DNA from: Paeniglutamicibacter sulfureus
GTDB lineage: Bacteria > Actinomycetota > Actinomycetes > Actinomycetales > Micrococcaceae
Direction of reading: 5' to 3'
Assembly: GCF_030512175.1 (NCBI RefSeq)
Contig: NZ_JAULBL010000001.1
Location: 124,001-188,000 of the forward strand
DNA length: 64,000 nt
Shown piece by piece: positions 9,201 through 16,808 of the stretch. The notes under the pieces are model-generated. The model did no database searches. It was not told where the DNA came from and saw only the letters and a list, made by a program, of their open reading frames with translations. How positions within the stretch are numbered: the stretch's first letter is position 1; every line of letters starts with the position of its first letter. A program made the position numbers and the translations under genes.

Positions 9201-9676
9201 GCCTTGACGAAGATCGGGAACCCGATCTTGTCGGCCTCGGCGGTCAGGTACTCAAGGTCGTCACTGGGTTCCGAGGACTCAAGTACCGGAATACCCGCAG
9301 CGCGTGCCGCGCGCAGCGCTGCAACCTTGTTGCCTGCCAGTTCGAGGACCTCGGCGGCCGGGCCGATGAACTTGATGCCTGCTTCGGCGGCAGCCCGCGA
9401 CAGGTCGGGATTCTCGGAAAGGAATCCGTAGCCCGGGTAAATGGCATCCGCGCCGGCTTCCTTGGCGACGCGGATCACCTCTTCAACGTCCAGGTAGGCA
9501 CGGACCGGGTGGCCCTCTTCGCCAATCCGGTAGGCCTCATCGGATTTCTGGCGGTGGATCGAGTTGCGATCCTCGTAGGGGTAAACGGCGACAGTCTTCG
9601 CACCCAGCTCGTAGCCGGCGCGGAAGGCGCGAATTGCGATCTCGCCGCGATTGGCTACCAAGATCTTCTTAAACAT
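6227..9676 (-). CDS. pyc: pyruvate carboxylase
   Basis: This 1149-residue biotin enzyme carboxylates pyruvate to oxaloacetate with ATP and bicarbonate, refilling the TCA cycle. The order is an N-terminal biotin carboxylase/ATP-grasp domain starting MFKKILVANRGEIA (about 1-450), a carboxyltransferase TIM barrel with DTTFRDAHQSLLATR (about 540-810), a connecting domain, and a C-terminal biotinyl domain with EAMKMEAG, the lysine near residue 1113. Length is typical for single-chain pyruvate carboxylases. AGGAG lies close to the ATG at 9676; the open frame to 9712 is not needed. The product oxaloacetate is also the cosubstrate of the 2-methylcitrate synthase encoded at 31.5-32.6 kb. Confidence 0.97.
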   Translation of the reverse strand: MFKKILVANRGEIAIRAFRAGYELGAKTVAVYPYEDRNSIHRQKSDEAYRIGEEGHPVRAYLDVEEVIRVAKEAGADAIYPGYGFLSENPDLSRAAAEAGIKFIGPAAEVLELAGNKVAALRAARAAGIPVLESSEPSDDLEYLTAEADKIGFPIFVKAVAGGGGRGMRRVDTRDQLAESLSAAMREAGSAFGDPTVFLEQAVLRPRHIEVQILADEHGNIVHLFERDCSLQRRHQKVIEIAPAPNLDENIRQALYADAVKFAKALNYQNAGTVEFLVDTVGERAGQHVFIEMNPRIQVEHTVTEEITDVDLVQAQMRIAAGETLEDLGIRQDELQIRGVALQSRITTEDPANGFRPDVGTITVYRSAGGSGVRLDGGTIYTGAEVSPHFDSMLVKLTCRGRDFATAVARARRALAEFRVRGVTTNIPFLMNVLDDPAFLAGEAATDFIDKHPELLAGKKSQDRGTKALAFLADVTVNQPNGARVEGIDPRKKLPAFPGDKSTEPERSPFDGPSDQAPPAGWRQRLLELGPEGFAKALRDSTAVAVTDTTFRDAHQSLLATRVRTRDLLAAAPAYAHVMPQLFSMEVWGGATYDVSLRFLGEDPWERLALLRAELPNIPLQMLLRGRNTVGYTPYPTEVTDAFVKEAAATGIDIFRIFDALNDVSQMAPAIKAVRETGTAVAEVALCYTGNLLDPAEDLYTLDYYLNLAQQIVDAGAHILAIKDMAGLLRPAAAAKLVTALRERFDLPVHLHTHDTAGGQSATLLAAINAGVDAVDVAAASMSGTTSQPSASALIAALENTERDTGISLEAAASLEPYWESVRSMYSPFESGLAAPTGRVYRHEIPGGQLSNLRQQAIALGLGERFEAIEDMYTAANAILGRLVKVTPSSKVVGDLALQLVGMGVDPAEFEKDPKSFDIPDSVIQFLSGELGDPPGGWPEPFRSKALEGRVVRPHVEELSAEDSDALNADSATRRATLNRLLFAGPTRDFAASVENYGDLSVLHTRDYLYGLVKGREHVVSLGKGVRLLVILQSISEPDEKGLRTVTVTLNGQSRQLMVRDESVESTVVAAEKADSANPGHVAAPFAGAVTAQVAVGDRIEVGGTVATIEAMKMEAGITSTVAGTVARLAIAGTAQVQGGDLLVVIDPA

Positions 9677-9953
9677 GGCGCTCCTGCGAAATGACATAGG
9701 GATGAATGACACGCACGAATATCAGGGTCTGAGTTCGTGTTTGCGGGGCAGAACGTGTGTTTCGGCGCCCAACGTCACACACTACCGTGACGGGGCGCAC
9801 GTATCGCAAAAGATTGCGGCAGGCACGAAACAGTGGTGTCAGGTGGTCGTTTGAACCCGTGGCGGCAAAGGAACCAGAAGCCGATTATGATGTTGAGGGA
9901 ACCAATCGTTAAGACGTGAGCAACTAACAGTAGAAAAGGGCGTGGTCCGTTCC
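9677..9953. other. divergent promoter region between pyc and the orphan parA
   Basis: No gene is visible. Two small inverted repeats stand out: CGTCAC-N8-GTGACG at 9773-9792 and CGCAA-AAGA-TTGCG at 9805-9818. Either may be an operator for pyc or the ParA gene. No parS-like palindrome is present. Confidence 0.4.
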
Positions 9954-10772
9954 GTGCAGGTAGTGAGCATTAGCAGCCTTAAAGGTGGCGTAGGGAAGAC
10001 CTCCGTTACATTGGGGCTCGCTTCGGCCGCCCTAGCCGCTGGTATCCCCACACTCGTGATCGACTTGGACCCGCACGCCGACGCCAGCACCGGTCTGGGA
10101 GTGCGCGCCGACGGCAAGATGACCATCGGCCGAATGCTGAAGGCCGCGCGCAAGGCGAATCTGTCCGAAAACATCGTTTCCAGCTCCTGGCAGTCCAAGG
10201 CCGTCTCCAAGCGTTCGCTGACTCGAGTCCCGGTGCTGGATGTGGCAGTCGGCGACGCCTACACCGGCATCTACGACCGGCCCGACCTGCGAGCCCGCGA
10301 TTTGCGCCGGCTGACCCAGCTGCTTTCCAAGACCTCCGGTTACGCGCTCGTGCTCATCGACTGCCCGCCATCGCTCAATGGCCTAACGCGGATGGCATGG
10401 AGCGCCAGTGACCGTATCTTGCTGGTTGCCGAACCGTCGCTGTTCTCCGTGGCCGGTACCGAGCGCACGCAGCGTGCCTTGGAAATGTTCCGCAAGGAGT
10501 ACGCGCCGGACCTCGGCCGCATCGACGTGGTCGCCAACCGGGTGCGCAAGGATTCCGACGAGCACCGCTTCCGCCTGACCGAAATGCGTTCCATGTTTGG
10601 CACCTCCGTGCTGAGCCCCGAGCTTCCCGAGTTCGCGGACTGGCAGCAGATCCAGGGAGCCGCCTACTCGGTGCACCAGTGGCCGGGCAGGCCCGCGCAG
10701 AAAACGGCGGTGCTCTTTGACGAGTTGCTGCGCAACATCACCGATACCGCTGTGAAGCCGGAACGCAGCTAG
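9954..10772 (+). CDS. orphan ParA/MinD-family ATPase
   Basis: This roughly 272-residue deviant-Walker ATPase has SSLKGGVGKTSVT, the A' motif VIDLDPHADAST and the B motif VLIDCPPSLNGL. All key residues are present, so it should bind and hydrolyse ATP and dimerise. No parB lies beside it. Neighbours on the opposite strand are the garA-MerR-nuclease-MerR cluster. The frame opens with a GTG at 9942, but AAAGGG is only one base from it, so the GTG at 9954, giving VQVVSISSLKGG, is the better start. Such orphan ParAs position chromosomal, polar or membrane cargoes; the partner here is unknown. It is distinct from the Soj-type ParA at 21.2-22.1 kb. Confidence 0.88.
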   Translation: MQVVSISSLKGGVGKTSVTLGLASAALAAGIPTLVIDLDPHADASTGLGVRADGKMTIGRMLKAARKANLSENIVSSSWQSKAVSKRSLTRVPVLDVAVGDAYTGIYDRPDLRARDLRRLTQLLSKTSGYALVLIDCPPSLNGLTRMAWSASDRILLVAEPSLFSVAGTERTQRALEMFRKEYAPDLGRIDVVANRVRKDSDEHRFRLTEMRSMFGTSVLSPELPEFADWQQIQGAAYSVHQWPGRPAQKTAVLFDELLRNITDTAVKPERS

Positions 10773-10813
10773 TCTTCGCTTCACCGAATCCTCGAACCAC
10801 TGTCCCCATCCTC

Positions 10814-10868
10814 AAAACCGCTCCGCTCATCGCCTGGCCAATGTCCGGTCGGTGAAGGGCGGTTTTTT
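10814..10868 (+). terminator. intrinsic terminator of the orphan parA
   Basis: AAAACCGC at 10814-10821 pairs with GCGGTTTT at 10859-10866, and the T-run continues to 10868. It lies about 40 bases after the ParA stop. Confidence 0.75.
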
Positions 10869-10916
10869 ATGGGCGGATTGGACCATGCCAGAGCTCTCCC
10901 AAGCCGAAGGCGGGCA

Positions 10917-10983
10917 TAAAAATGGACGGGGTCGGACGCTGCCTGCCTGCGCCTGGGCGCAGCGGCGGCATCCGATCCCGTCC
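10917..10983 (-). terminator. intrinsic terminator of the MerR gene at 11010
   Basis: Thirteen-base arms at 10924-10936 and 10971-10983 pair with one G-T wobble. On the minus strand the hairpin is followed by five T (complement of 10917-10921). It lies just downstream of the MerR stop. Confidence 0.75.
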
Positions 10984-11009
10984 GCAAGAATTCGTGTCTT
11001 GGTGCGGGC

Positions 11010-11591
11010 CTAGCTGGCGGAGCGCTTCGCGGCGCGACGCAGAGCCAGTTCGTCCTCCGGGAAGTCCGTGGCACGCTCACTGGGCAGCTGCGACAGGGAT
11101 CCCTCGACCTCGCGCCACACTCGCCCGACGGCAATGCCGAAGACGCCTTGTCCCCCCTGGACCAAGTCAATCACTTCGTCTGCGGACGTGCACTCATATA
11201 CCGAGGCGCCGTCACTCATCAAGGTGATCTGGGCAAGGTCTTCCACCCCGCGCTCGCGAAGGTGACCGACGGCAGTCCGGATCTGTTGCAGGGATACACC
11301 GGTGTCCAGCAGCCGCTTGACGACCTTGAGCACCAGGATGTCGCGAAAGCCGTAGAGGCGCTGGGATCCCGAGCCCTTGGCACCGCGCACGGCCGGTTCC
11401 ACCAGACCCGTACGGGCCCAGTAGTCGAGCTGGCGGTAGGTGATGCCTGCCGCCTTGCAGACGACGGGGCCCCGGTAACCGGCGTCCTCGTCGAGGACCG
11501 GCAGGTCCTCGGTGAAGAGGAGTCCCTGGGTGTTGCGAAGGGACGCGGCGTGCGCCGGTGAGGCCGCGTGTTGGTCGTCCGTGGGATTCAT
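11010..11591 (-). CDS. MerR-family transcriptional regulator (Rv1830 type)
   Basis: This 193-residue regulator has an N-terminal winged-helix MerR domain with GITYRQLDYWARTGLVEP and SQRLYGFRDILVLKVVKRLLDTG, then a short C-terminal domain without metal-binding cysteine clusters. Together with the nuclease gene, the second MerR gene and garA upstream it reproduces the conserved order Rv1827-Rv1830. AAGGAG before the ATG at 11591 sets the start; the frame to 11687 is not supported. The last gene of the cluster, it is closed by a strong terminator. Regulatory targets are not readable here. A long gap (11592-11778) separates it from the nuclease gene, so it may have its own promoter. Confidence 0.9.
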   Translation of the reverse strand: MNPTDDQHAASPAHAASLRNTQGLLFTEDLPVLDEDAGYRGPVVCKAAGITYRQLDYWARTGLVEPAVRGAKGSGSQRLYGFRDILVLKVVKRLLDTGVSLQQIRTAVGHLRERGVEDLAQITLMSDGASVYECTSADEVIDLVQGGQGVFGIAVGRVWREVEGSLSQLPSERATDFPEDELALRRAAKRSAS

Positions 11592-11778
11592 TGGAATCTC
11601 CTTGCTCAAGCATCCCCGTGCGGGAAAGAGGGCTGCCGGGTGTGGAACGACTCCGTTGCGAGTGAAACCGAAATCCGAGGGCGGCAAACCTTGGGAACTT
11701 ATGCTTCGACGGTACGACTACATTGGGGCTGCGTCAAAGACCTTCAAGCTTAACTTGAGGCGTGTCGCGAACGGTCGT

Positions 11779-12261
11779 CTATTTATCGAAATCTTCCGGC
11801 TCGACCTCGTTGAGGAATTCACGGAACTCACGCACCTGGTCCTCCTCCCCCTCGGCGACTTCGGCGTCCTCCGAAACCATGACGGAGGCCTCGTCTAGCA
11901 CCTGGTCGTCGCACAGTATCGGGCATTCCGCCCGGAGCGCCAGGGCAATGGCGTCGGAGGACCTGGCGTCGACGCGCACGTCGTCGGCAAAGACCAGCTC
12001 CGCGGTGAATACGGCGTTGAGGACCGATACGATCTCCACTCTCACCAACGGCGCGTGCAGCGCCTGCAGGGTCGAAATCATCAAGTCGTGGGTCAGCGGA
12101 CGCGGCGGGATGATGCCTTGCTGGAACATGGCGATGGCTGATGCCTCGGGGGCACCAATCCAAATGGGCAGGTGGCGTTGGGTATTGGCTTCCTTGAGCA
12201 GAACAAGGGGCTGGTTGGAGGGAAGCTCTATGCGAACTCCCACAACTTCAAGTTCCTGCAT
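11779..12261 (-). CDS. bifunctional nuclease family protein (BFN, DUF151)
   Basis: This 160-residue protein matches the DUF151/bifunctional nuclease family: LPIWIGAPEASAIA near residue 30, the RPLTHDLM motif, then VDARSSDAIALALRAECPI. The acidic tail (about 130-160, EDAEVAEGEEDQ) is typical of actinobacterial members. Family members are reported to have RNase and DNase activity, although the cellular role is unsettled. The start is MQELEVVGVRIEL at 12261, preceded by AAAGGAG; the frame back to 12375 lies in the neighbouring gene. It lies between the two MerR regulators, in the same order as Rv1828-Rv1829-Rv1830. Confidence 0.9.
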   Translation of the reverse strand: MQELEVVGVRIELPSNQPLVLLKEANTQRHLPIWIGAPEASAIAMFQQGIIPPRPLTHDLMISTLQALHAPLVRVEIVSVLNAVFTAELVFADDVRVDARSSDAIALALRAECPILCDDQVLDEASVMVSEDAEVAEGEEDQVREFREFLNEVEPEDFDK

Positions 12262-12313
12262 GGTTCGCTCCTTTACCCGGGTCGCTGCAACTTGCAGTGA
12301 CCGTTTGTCCGGC

Positions 12314-13069
12314 CTAGTGGTCCAACTTGGCGATGGCACCGTTGACCAGGGCACCATGCAATGCCATGCAGGCATCGCTTATTTCGCGGGCTGTCTCCGC
12401 CGCCCTGGCACGCGACGCCACATCTCCGCGGCTCATGTGCGGAGCCACGACACGTTCCACCAAACCCACTTCGCGATCGGCCGCTGCGCGGAAGGCCCGC
12501 AAGTGGCGGGGCTCGATGCCGTGCGCCGCAAGCGCAGCTGAAGCGGCGGCAATCTTCTGCGCATGTTCATCGAAACGCTCGTTTTCCGACGCGATCATGC
12601 CGAAGGCCAGGAGGTCATTGACCAGCTCCGGGCTGGCGCCACACAGCCCCTGCAATTCGGCCTTGGTCACCGGGCGGGTGCGGGCAGCCAGGTCCTGGGT
12701 CATCTGTTCGCTGATGCTTCGCGGTGCCAGTGTGTGCCCGCCGGGCAACTGGTCCGGCCGTTCGCCTCGGTCTACCGCGTCCAGGTAGTCCTTGATGACC
12801 TTCAGTGGCAGGTACTGGTCGCGTTGCAGGCCCAGGATGAAGCGCAGTCGGCCCACGTCGTCGGGCAGGTACTTGCGGTAACCCGCCGAGGTGCGTTGCG
12901 GGGTCAGCAGTCCCTTTTCCTCGAGAAAACGGATTTTCGACGCTGTGACCTGAGGAAACTCATCATGAAGCTCCGAAAGGACCTCGCCGATATTGAGCGC
13001 AACGGCGCGCTGGGTATCGCCGGCAACAACTGCCAGTCGCGGGTTTCGGGCTGCCTGGTTCACTACCAT
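12314..13069 (-). CDS. MerR-family regulator, FtsR/Rv1828 type
   Basis: This 251-residue regulator has the helix-turn-helix stretch NIGEVLSELHDEFPQVTASK followed by RFLEEKGLLTPQRTSAGYRKY, and a C-terminal helical effector/dimer domain. Position directly behind garA matches Rv1828 and Corynebacterium FtsR, which activates ftsZ. That target is family knowledge and not shown here. The start may be the ATG at 13069, but AGGA is only one base before it. The GTG two codons later (13063) has better spacing. Only seven bases separate the ATG from the garA stop, so the two are cotranscribed. Confidence 0.9.
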   Translation of the reverse strand: MVVNQAARNPRLAVVAGDTQRAVALNIGEVLSELHDEFPQVTASKIRFLEEKGLLTPQRTSAGYRKYLPDDVGRLRFILGLQRDQYLPLKVIKDYLDAVDRGERPDQLPGGHTLAPRSISEQMTQDLAARTRPVTKAELQGLCGASPELVNDLLAFGMIASENERFDEHAQKIAAASAALAAHGIEPRHLRAFRAAADREVGLVERVVAPHMSRGDVASRARAAETAREISDACMALHGALVNGAIAKLDH

Positions 13070-13076
13070 GTCCTGC

Positions 13077-13541
13077 TTAGTCGCGGACGTTGGCCGGGTT
13101 GTTGGGCAGTGCGTTATAGAAGGTCAGCCGGAATTTTCCGATCTGCACCTCCGAGCCGTTGGCAAGGCGCACCGAATCCACCCGGTCGTTGTTGACGTAG
13201 GTTCCGTTCAACGAACCGCTGTCGACCACGCTGAACCCTGAAGCATCACGAATGAATTTTGCATGCTTGCGCGAGACAGTGACGTCATCAAGGAACACAC
13301 CGGCGTCCGGATGGCGTCCTGCCTGGGTCATATCCTGGTCCAGCAGGAAGCGTGCTCCCTGGTTCGGTCCGGAGTGCGCGATCAACAATGCGGAGCCTTC
13401 CGGCAGCGCGGAGACGGCGGCGCGTTCTTCAACACTCAGACCGTAGAAGACAACTGGTTCACGCGTTACCGGCGGCAAGGCAATTCCCGTTGTTTCGGTA
13501 GACGACTCGTGCTGCTGGTTAGGCACCTGAGCTTCAGCCAT
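13077..13541 (-). CDS. garA: FHA-domain regulator GarA/OdhI
   Basis: This 154-residue protein has a short N-terminal tail carrying the phospho-motif ETTG (Thr17-Thr18) and a C-terminal FHA domain with GRHPDAGVFLDDVTVSRKHA and SLNGTYVNNDRV. In actinobacteria the unphosphorylated form binds and inhibits 2-oxoglutarate dehydrogenase and affects glutamate enzymes; PknG/PknB-type kinases phosphorylate the tail, which then docks on its own FHA domain. Here the second-threonine context is G rather than the S of OdhI. The start MAEAQVPNQ follows GGAGG at a seven-base gap; the upstream frame is spurious. It heads the MerR/nuclease cluster. Confidence 0.95.
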   Translation of the reverse strand: MAEAQVPNQQHESSTETTGIALPPVTREPVVFYGLSVEERAAVSALPEGSALLIAHSGPNQGARFLLDQDMTQAGRHPDAGVFLDDVTVSRKHAKFIRDASGFSVVDSGSLNGTYVNNDRVDSVRLANGSEVQIGKFRLTFYNALPNNPANVRD

Positions 13542-13709
13542 TTCCGGTCCTCCAAAAATCTTTATCATAATTCCCTGTGGACGTTGCCCGGCCCCAAAAT
13601 GGGGCAATCGTCCTATCACCAGATTAGCCTACTAGCCACCGGTCAGTTTTCGTGAATAACGAGACAGTTAATCTCCACAGTTGCGCGGTCGGCGTGGGAG
13701 GATGCAGGC

Positions 13710-14378
13710 ATGCCTGATTTCGAGAAAAAAGACCAGTCACCCACGGTGGCCACCCGGCAGGCCGAGCCCAAGCCCCGGTGGGGCCTGCGGATTGGGCTGG
13801 GCATAGCAGCGGTGGCGCTGCTGGCGATCGTCTACCTTATCGTCCGCCTGTTCCTGCCCGTTTGGTGGGCCACGAATATCGGCAATCAAACCCAGGGGTC
13901 ACTGAGCAGCGGAATCATCCTTGGACTCGTGTATGGCTTCGTCTTCACCTTCGTTCCCCTGCTCATTATCTGGCAGGCCCGGTACAAAAAGGTGTCATGG
14001 CCGTGGAAGTCAGTGATTGTCATAGTCGCTATCCTGCTGGCGATCCCGAACTTGCTGACCCTGAGCATCTATGCGAACTCATCCAGTGCTGCCGCCAAGG
14101 CCAGGTCGATGATCGACATCAGCGCCACGTATTTCCCGTCCTGGTCCATTGGCGGTGCGGCAGCCGCCCTGGTGCTCTTCGTGGGCATTGCCGCGTTCTG
14201 GCACCTGTGGCATTCGCGTGGCAAGAAGTTGAAGGCCATGAAATCAGACATGAAGACCCAGGCCGCACTGCGGGACGCCGAGTCGTCCGCCCCGACCGCC
14301 GAATCGGGAAGGGACGGTTCCCGGCCCGTGGCCTGGTCGCCAACGGAGAACGCCGAGCATCCCAAATCCGCCAACTGA
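13710..14378 (+). CDS. multi-pass membrane protein of unknown function
   Basis: This 222-residue protein has a short charged N-terminus and four predicted membrane helices (about 26-48, 67-90, 99-120 and 145-168). A basic, then acidic cytoplasmic tail of about 50 residues follows. GGGAGGA seven bases before the ATG supports the start. It is divergent from garA, with 168 bases between the starts. I recognise no family domain, and no catalytic or transport motif is visible. Confidence 0.85.
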   Translation: MPDFEKKDQSPTVATRQAEPKPRWGLRIGLGIAAVALLAIVYLIVRLFLPVWWATNIGNQTQGSLSSGIILGLVYGFVFTFVPLLIIWQARYKKVSWPWKSVIVIVAILLAIPNLLTLSIYANSSSAAAKARSMIDISATYFPSWSIGGAAAALVLFVGIAAFWHLWHSRGKKLKAMKSDMKTQAALRDAESSAPTAESGRDGSRPVAWSPTENAEHPKSAN

Positions 14379-14917
14379 CACCCTGTGCCGCCTGAACGCA
14401 TTTAGCGGCGCCTCTCCAAGCATCTCCGCCCATCCGGCGGGAGTCTTGGCGGGGCGCCGTTCGCGTTTGGCCAACTTCTGGCTGGGCAGTTCACAGATGA
14501 ACCACAACCGCACCCACCCGAGAAAAAGATCCGGCTAATTCGTCGCGACCCTAGACATTGCCAACGCCTTCACCTTAGTCTTGGTGAATAGCTTTCAGTG
14601 AACGCTATTGGCGGATCTCCAATGGCCGCCGGACGTACCCATGTCCGCGATGCGGATTCCCCCAAGGTCCACATCGAAAATGAGCCCCGCCGGTCTCCGG
14701 CGGGGCTCATTCGTGCGTTCAGCCGGGTCTAGCTGGGGCCCTGCGCCCCCGTCCGCCAATAAGCTGGCCAAAGCCGGTTCGCAAGACGGCGTGTCCTCGG
14801 CTTTTGGCTGTCAGCTTCACAAGCGCCTGAACGACTTACCTTTCCGACTCCAAACCTCCGGCAATTATCGAAATCTAGTCATGACGGCGGGAACGGTGAG
14901 AGTCACCGGGACATGGA
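14379..14917. other. non-coding stretch with several hairpins
   Basis: No convincing gene is visible. A hairpin with arms at 14406-14412 and 14453-14459 probably terminates the membrane-protein gene. Two overlapping inverted repeats follow, TTCACC-N8-GGTGAA (14569-14588) and AATAGC-N11-GCTATT (14587-14609), and then the strong hairpin listed separately at 14680-14710. On the minus strand a GATAAT (complement of 14864-14869) precedes that hairpin by about 155 bases, so a short minus-strand RNA is possible. Confidence 0.4.
14680..14710 (-). terminator. orphan intrinsic terminator-like hairpin
   Basis: A perfect 14-base-pair stem with a three-base loop is followed on the minus strand by ATTTTCG. 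No annotated gene ends here in that orientation, because tRNA-Pro already has its own terminator 200 bases upstream. It may end a small RNA. Confidence 0.6.
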
Positions 14918-14963
14918 AAAACCCCGGCAGTTCAACGCTACTTCGTTGATCTGCCGGGGTTTT
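14918..14963 (-). terminator. intrinsic terminator of tRNA-Pro
   Basis: A 13-base-pair stem (14918-14930 with 14951-14963) rich in GC is followed on the minus strand by a run of T. It begins a few bases after the tRNA 3' end. Confidence 0.8.
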
Positions 14964-14969
14964 AACCGG

Positions 14970-15043
14970 TCGGGCTAGCGGGATTCGAACCCACGGCCTC
15001 CTGACCCCCAGTCAGGCGCGCTACCAAGCTGCGCCATAGCCCG
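14970..15043 (-). tRNA. tRNA-Pro (anticodon GGG)
   Basis: This is a 74-base cloverleaf on the minus strand. The acceptor pairs CGGGCTA with TAGCCCG. The anticodon stem CCTGA/TCAGG encloses loop CTGGGGG, giving anticodon GGG, and the T-arm contains GGTTCGAATCC. CCA is not encoded. It reads proline CCC and CCU codons. Confidence 0.95.
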
Positions 15044-15127
15044 GTTGCTTTCGCAGCCGTTCTCCCTCACTCTCGTGAAGGTGCCGTCTGCGAAAAGCTC
15101 CGTGATTACCCTACCCTATTTTTTGGG

Positions 15128-16666
15128 CTACTTCGAACGCTGGCGCTTTTCGCGCACTCGCATCGACACTTCAATGGGGGTTCCCTCGAAGCCAAAGGTC
15201 TCGCGAAGCCTGCGGGTAATGAATCGGCGGTACCCGGGATCCAGGAAACCTGTGGTGAACAGCACAAATCGCGGCGGACGCGAAGAGGCCTGGGTGCCGA
15301 AGAGAATACGCGGCTGCTTGCCTCCGCGCAGGGGGTGCGGGTGCGCCGCCACAAGCTCGCCCAGGAAGGTGTTGAGCTTGCCGGTGGAGATGCGCTTATC
15401 CCAGGATTCCAGGGCCGTGTGCAGGGCGGGAACGAGCTTGTCCTTGTGCCAGCCGGTCTTGGCCGAGATGTTCACGCGCGGGGCCCACTCCACGTGCGCC
15501 AGATCGGTCTCGATCTCGCGCTCCAGGTAACGGCGGCGGTCATCGTCCATCAGGTCCCACTTGTTGAACGCGAGCACCAGGGCACGGCCCGAGTCGATGG
15601 TCATCTGCAGGATGCGGACATCCTGCTCCGAAAGGACCTCGTCGACTGCCAGCAGCACGACGGCAACCTCGGCCTTTTCCAAGGCGGCCTGGGTGCGCAG
15701 CGAGGCGTAGTAGTCAGAGCCCTGTGCCATGTGCTGGCGGCGGCGGATTCCAGCGGTGTCAACGAAGCGCCAGACCTCGTCGCCCAGTTCTACGAGCTCG
15801 TCGACGGGGTCGCGGGTGGTGCCGGCGAGGGTGTCAACGACCACGCGCTCGGAGCCGGCCATCTTGTTCAGCAGCGAGGACTTGCCCACGTTCGGGCGGC
15901 CGACCAGCGCAATGCGGCGCGGGCCGCCGCGCGGGATGATCCCACCGAAGGCAGAGTACTCGGGGAGCTTGGCCACAACGGCATCCAGCAGGTCCGCTGC
16001 GCCGCGGCCGTGCAGGGCCGAGACCGGCCAAGGCTGGCCGAAGCCAAGGCCCCAGAGGAAGGAGGCGTCGGCTTCCTGATTGGCGTCATCGACCTTGTTG
16101 GCGACCAGCAGCACCGGCTTCTTCTTCCGGCGCAGCATCTTCACCACTGCCTCGTCGGTGGCGGTTGCGCCAACGCGGGAGTCAACGACGAAGAGGATGA
16201 CGTCGGCGATGTCAGCGGCAACCTCGGCCTGCTCTGCCACTCGGGCGTGGATGCCCTTGGCGTCGTGCTCCCAGCCGCCGGTGTCAACCACGGTGAAGTT
16301 GCGGCCCGCCCATTCGGCCTGGTAGGACACGCGGTCGCGGGTCACGCCCGGGACATCCTCCACGACTGCCTCGCGGCGGCCCAGGATGCGGTTGACCAGC
16401 GTGGACTTGCCCACGTTGGGGCGCCCGATGATGGCCAGGACCGGCGGGATGACCTCGTCGGCGTCGTCGTCGAAGTCATCGCCCAGGTGCGCGAGCAGCT
16501 CGGCGTCTTCCGGGTCCAGGTCGTAGTCATCGAGGCCGGCCAGCAGCGCGGTGGCGCGTGCGTCGGCATCCTCGTCGCTGATTTCGGCCAGGCGGTCGGC
16601 GATGTGGTCCTCGTTGTTGAACGGGACGTACTCGGCGCCCTCGTCCGGAAGCAGGCTCTCACTCAT
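15128..16666 (-). CDS. der: ribosome-assembly GTPase Der (EngA)
   Basis: This 512-residue protein has two tandem GTPase domains and a KH-like C-terminal domain, and acts in 50S subunit maturation. G-domain 1 has GRPNVGKST (residues 81-89), DTGGW and NKVD. G-domain 2 has [14 protein letters not shown] and NKWD. About 75 acidic residues precede the first G-domain, a usual extension in actinobacteria. AAAGGA precedes the ATG. It follows cmk on the same strand as in many actinobacteria, but a hairpin at 16732-16773 and 142 bases separate them. Confidence 0.96.
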   Translation of the reverse strand: MSESLLPDEGAEYVPFNNEDHIADRLAEISDEDADARATALLAGLDDYDLDPEDAELLAHLGDDFDDDADEVIPPVLAIIGRPNVGKSTLVNRILGRREAVVEDVPGVTRDRVSYQAEWAGRNFTVVDTGGWEHDAKGIHARVAEQAEVAADIADVILFVVDSRVGATATDEAVVKMLRRKKKPVLLVANKVDDANQEADASFLWGLGFGQPWPVSALHGRGAADLLDAVVAKLPEYSAFGGIIPRGGPRRIALVGRPNVGKSSLLNKMAGSERVVVDTLAGTTRDPVDELVELGDEVWRFVDTAGIRRRQHMAQGSDYYASLRTQAALEKAEVAVVLLAVDEVLSEQDVRILQMTIDSGRALVLAFNKWDLMDDDRRRYLEREIETDLAHVEWAPRVNISAKTGWHKDKLVPALHTALESWDKRISTGKLNTFLGELVAAHPHPLRGGKQPRILFGTQASSRPPRFVLFTTGFLDPGYRRFITRRLRETFGFEGTPIEVSMRVREKRQRSK

Positions 16667-16731
16667 GGTGTGGTTCCTTTGCGTTGCGTGCCTCCACCAA
16701 ACGCGGAAGCCGGTATCAATTCAAGCATGTA

Positions 16732-16773
16732 CCCCGCCTTGGCGCGCAGCATTCGCTGCGCACCGGGGCGGGG
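16732..16773 (-). terminator. hairpin between cmk and der
   Basis: CCCCGCC (16732-16738) pairs with GGCGGGG (16767-16773), and an inner stem GCGCAGC/GCTGCGC closes on ATTC. It lies downstream of cmk and upstream of der. It may terminate or attenuate read-through; no T-run is obvious. Confidence 0.5.
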
Positions 16774-16808
16774 ATGGTGATCCGCCGGCGGCGGATCGGG
16801 AGGTTCTA

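Noticed and set aside
6434-9694. 1086-codon open frame on the plus strand
   Set aside because: It lies antisense across pyc and is a GC-rich codon shadow with no recognisable domain.
9677-9953. parS site near the orphan ParA
   Set aside because: The TGTTTCACGTGAAACA palindrome or a near match is absent here and beside the second ParA gene.
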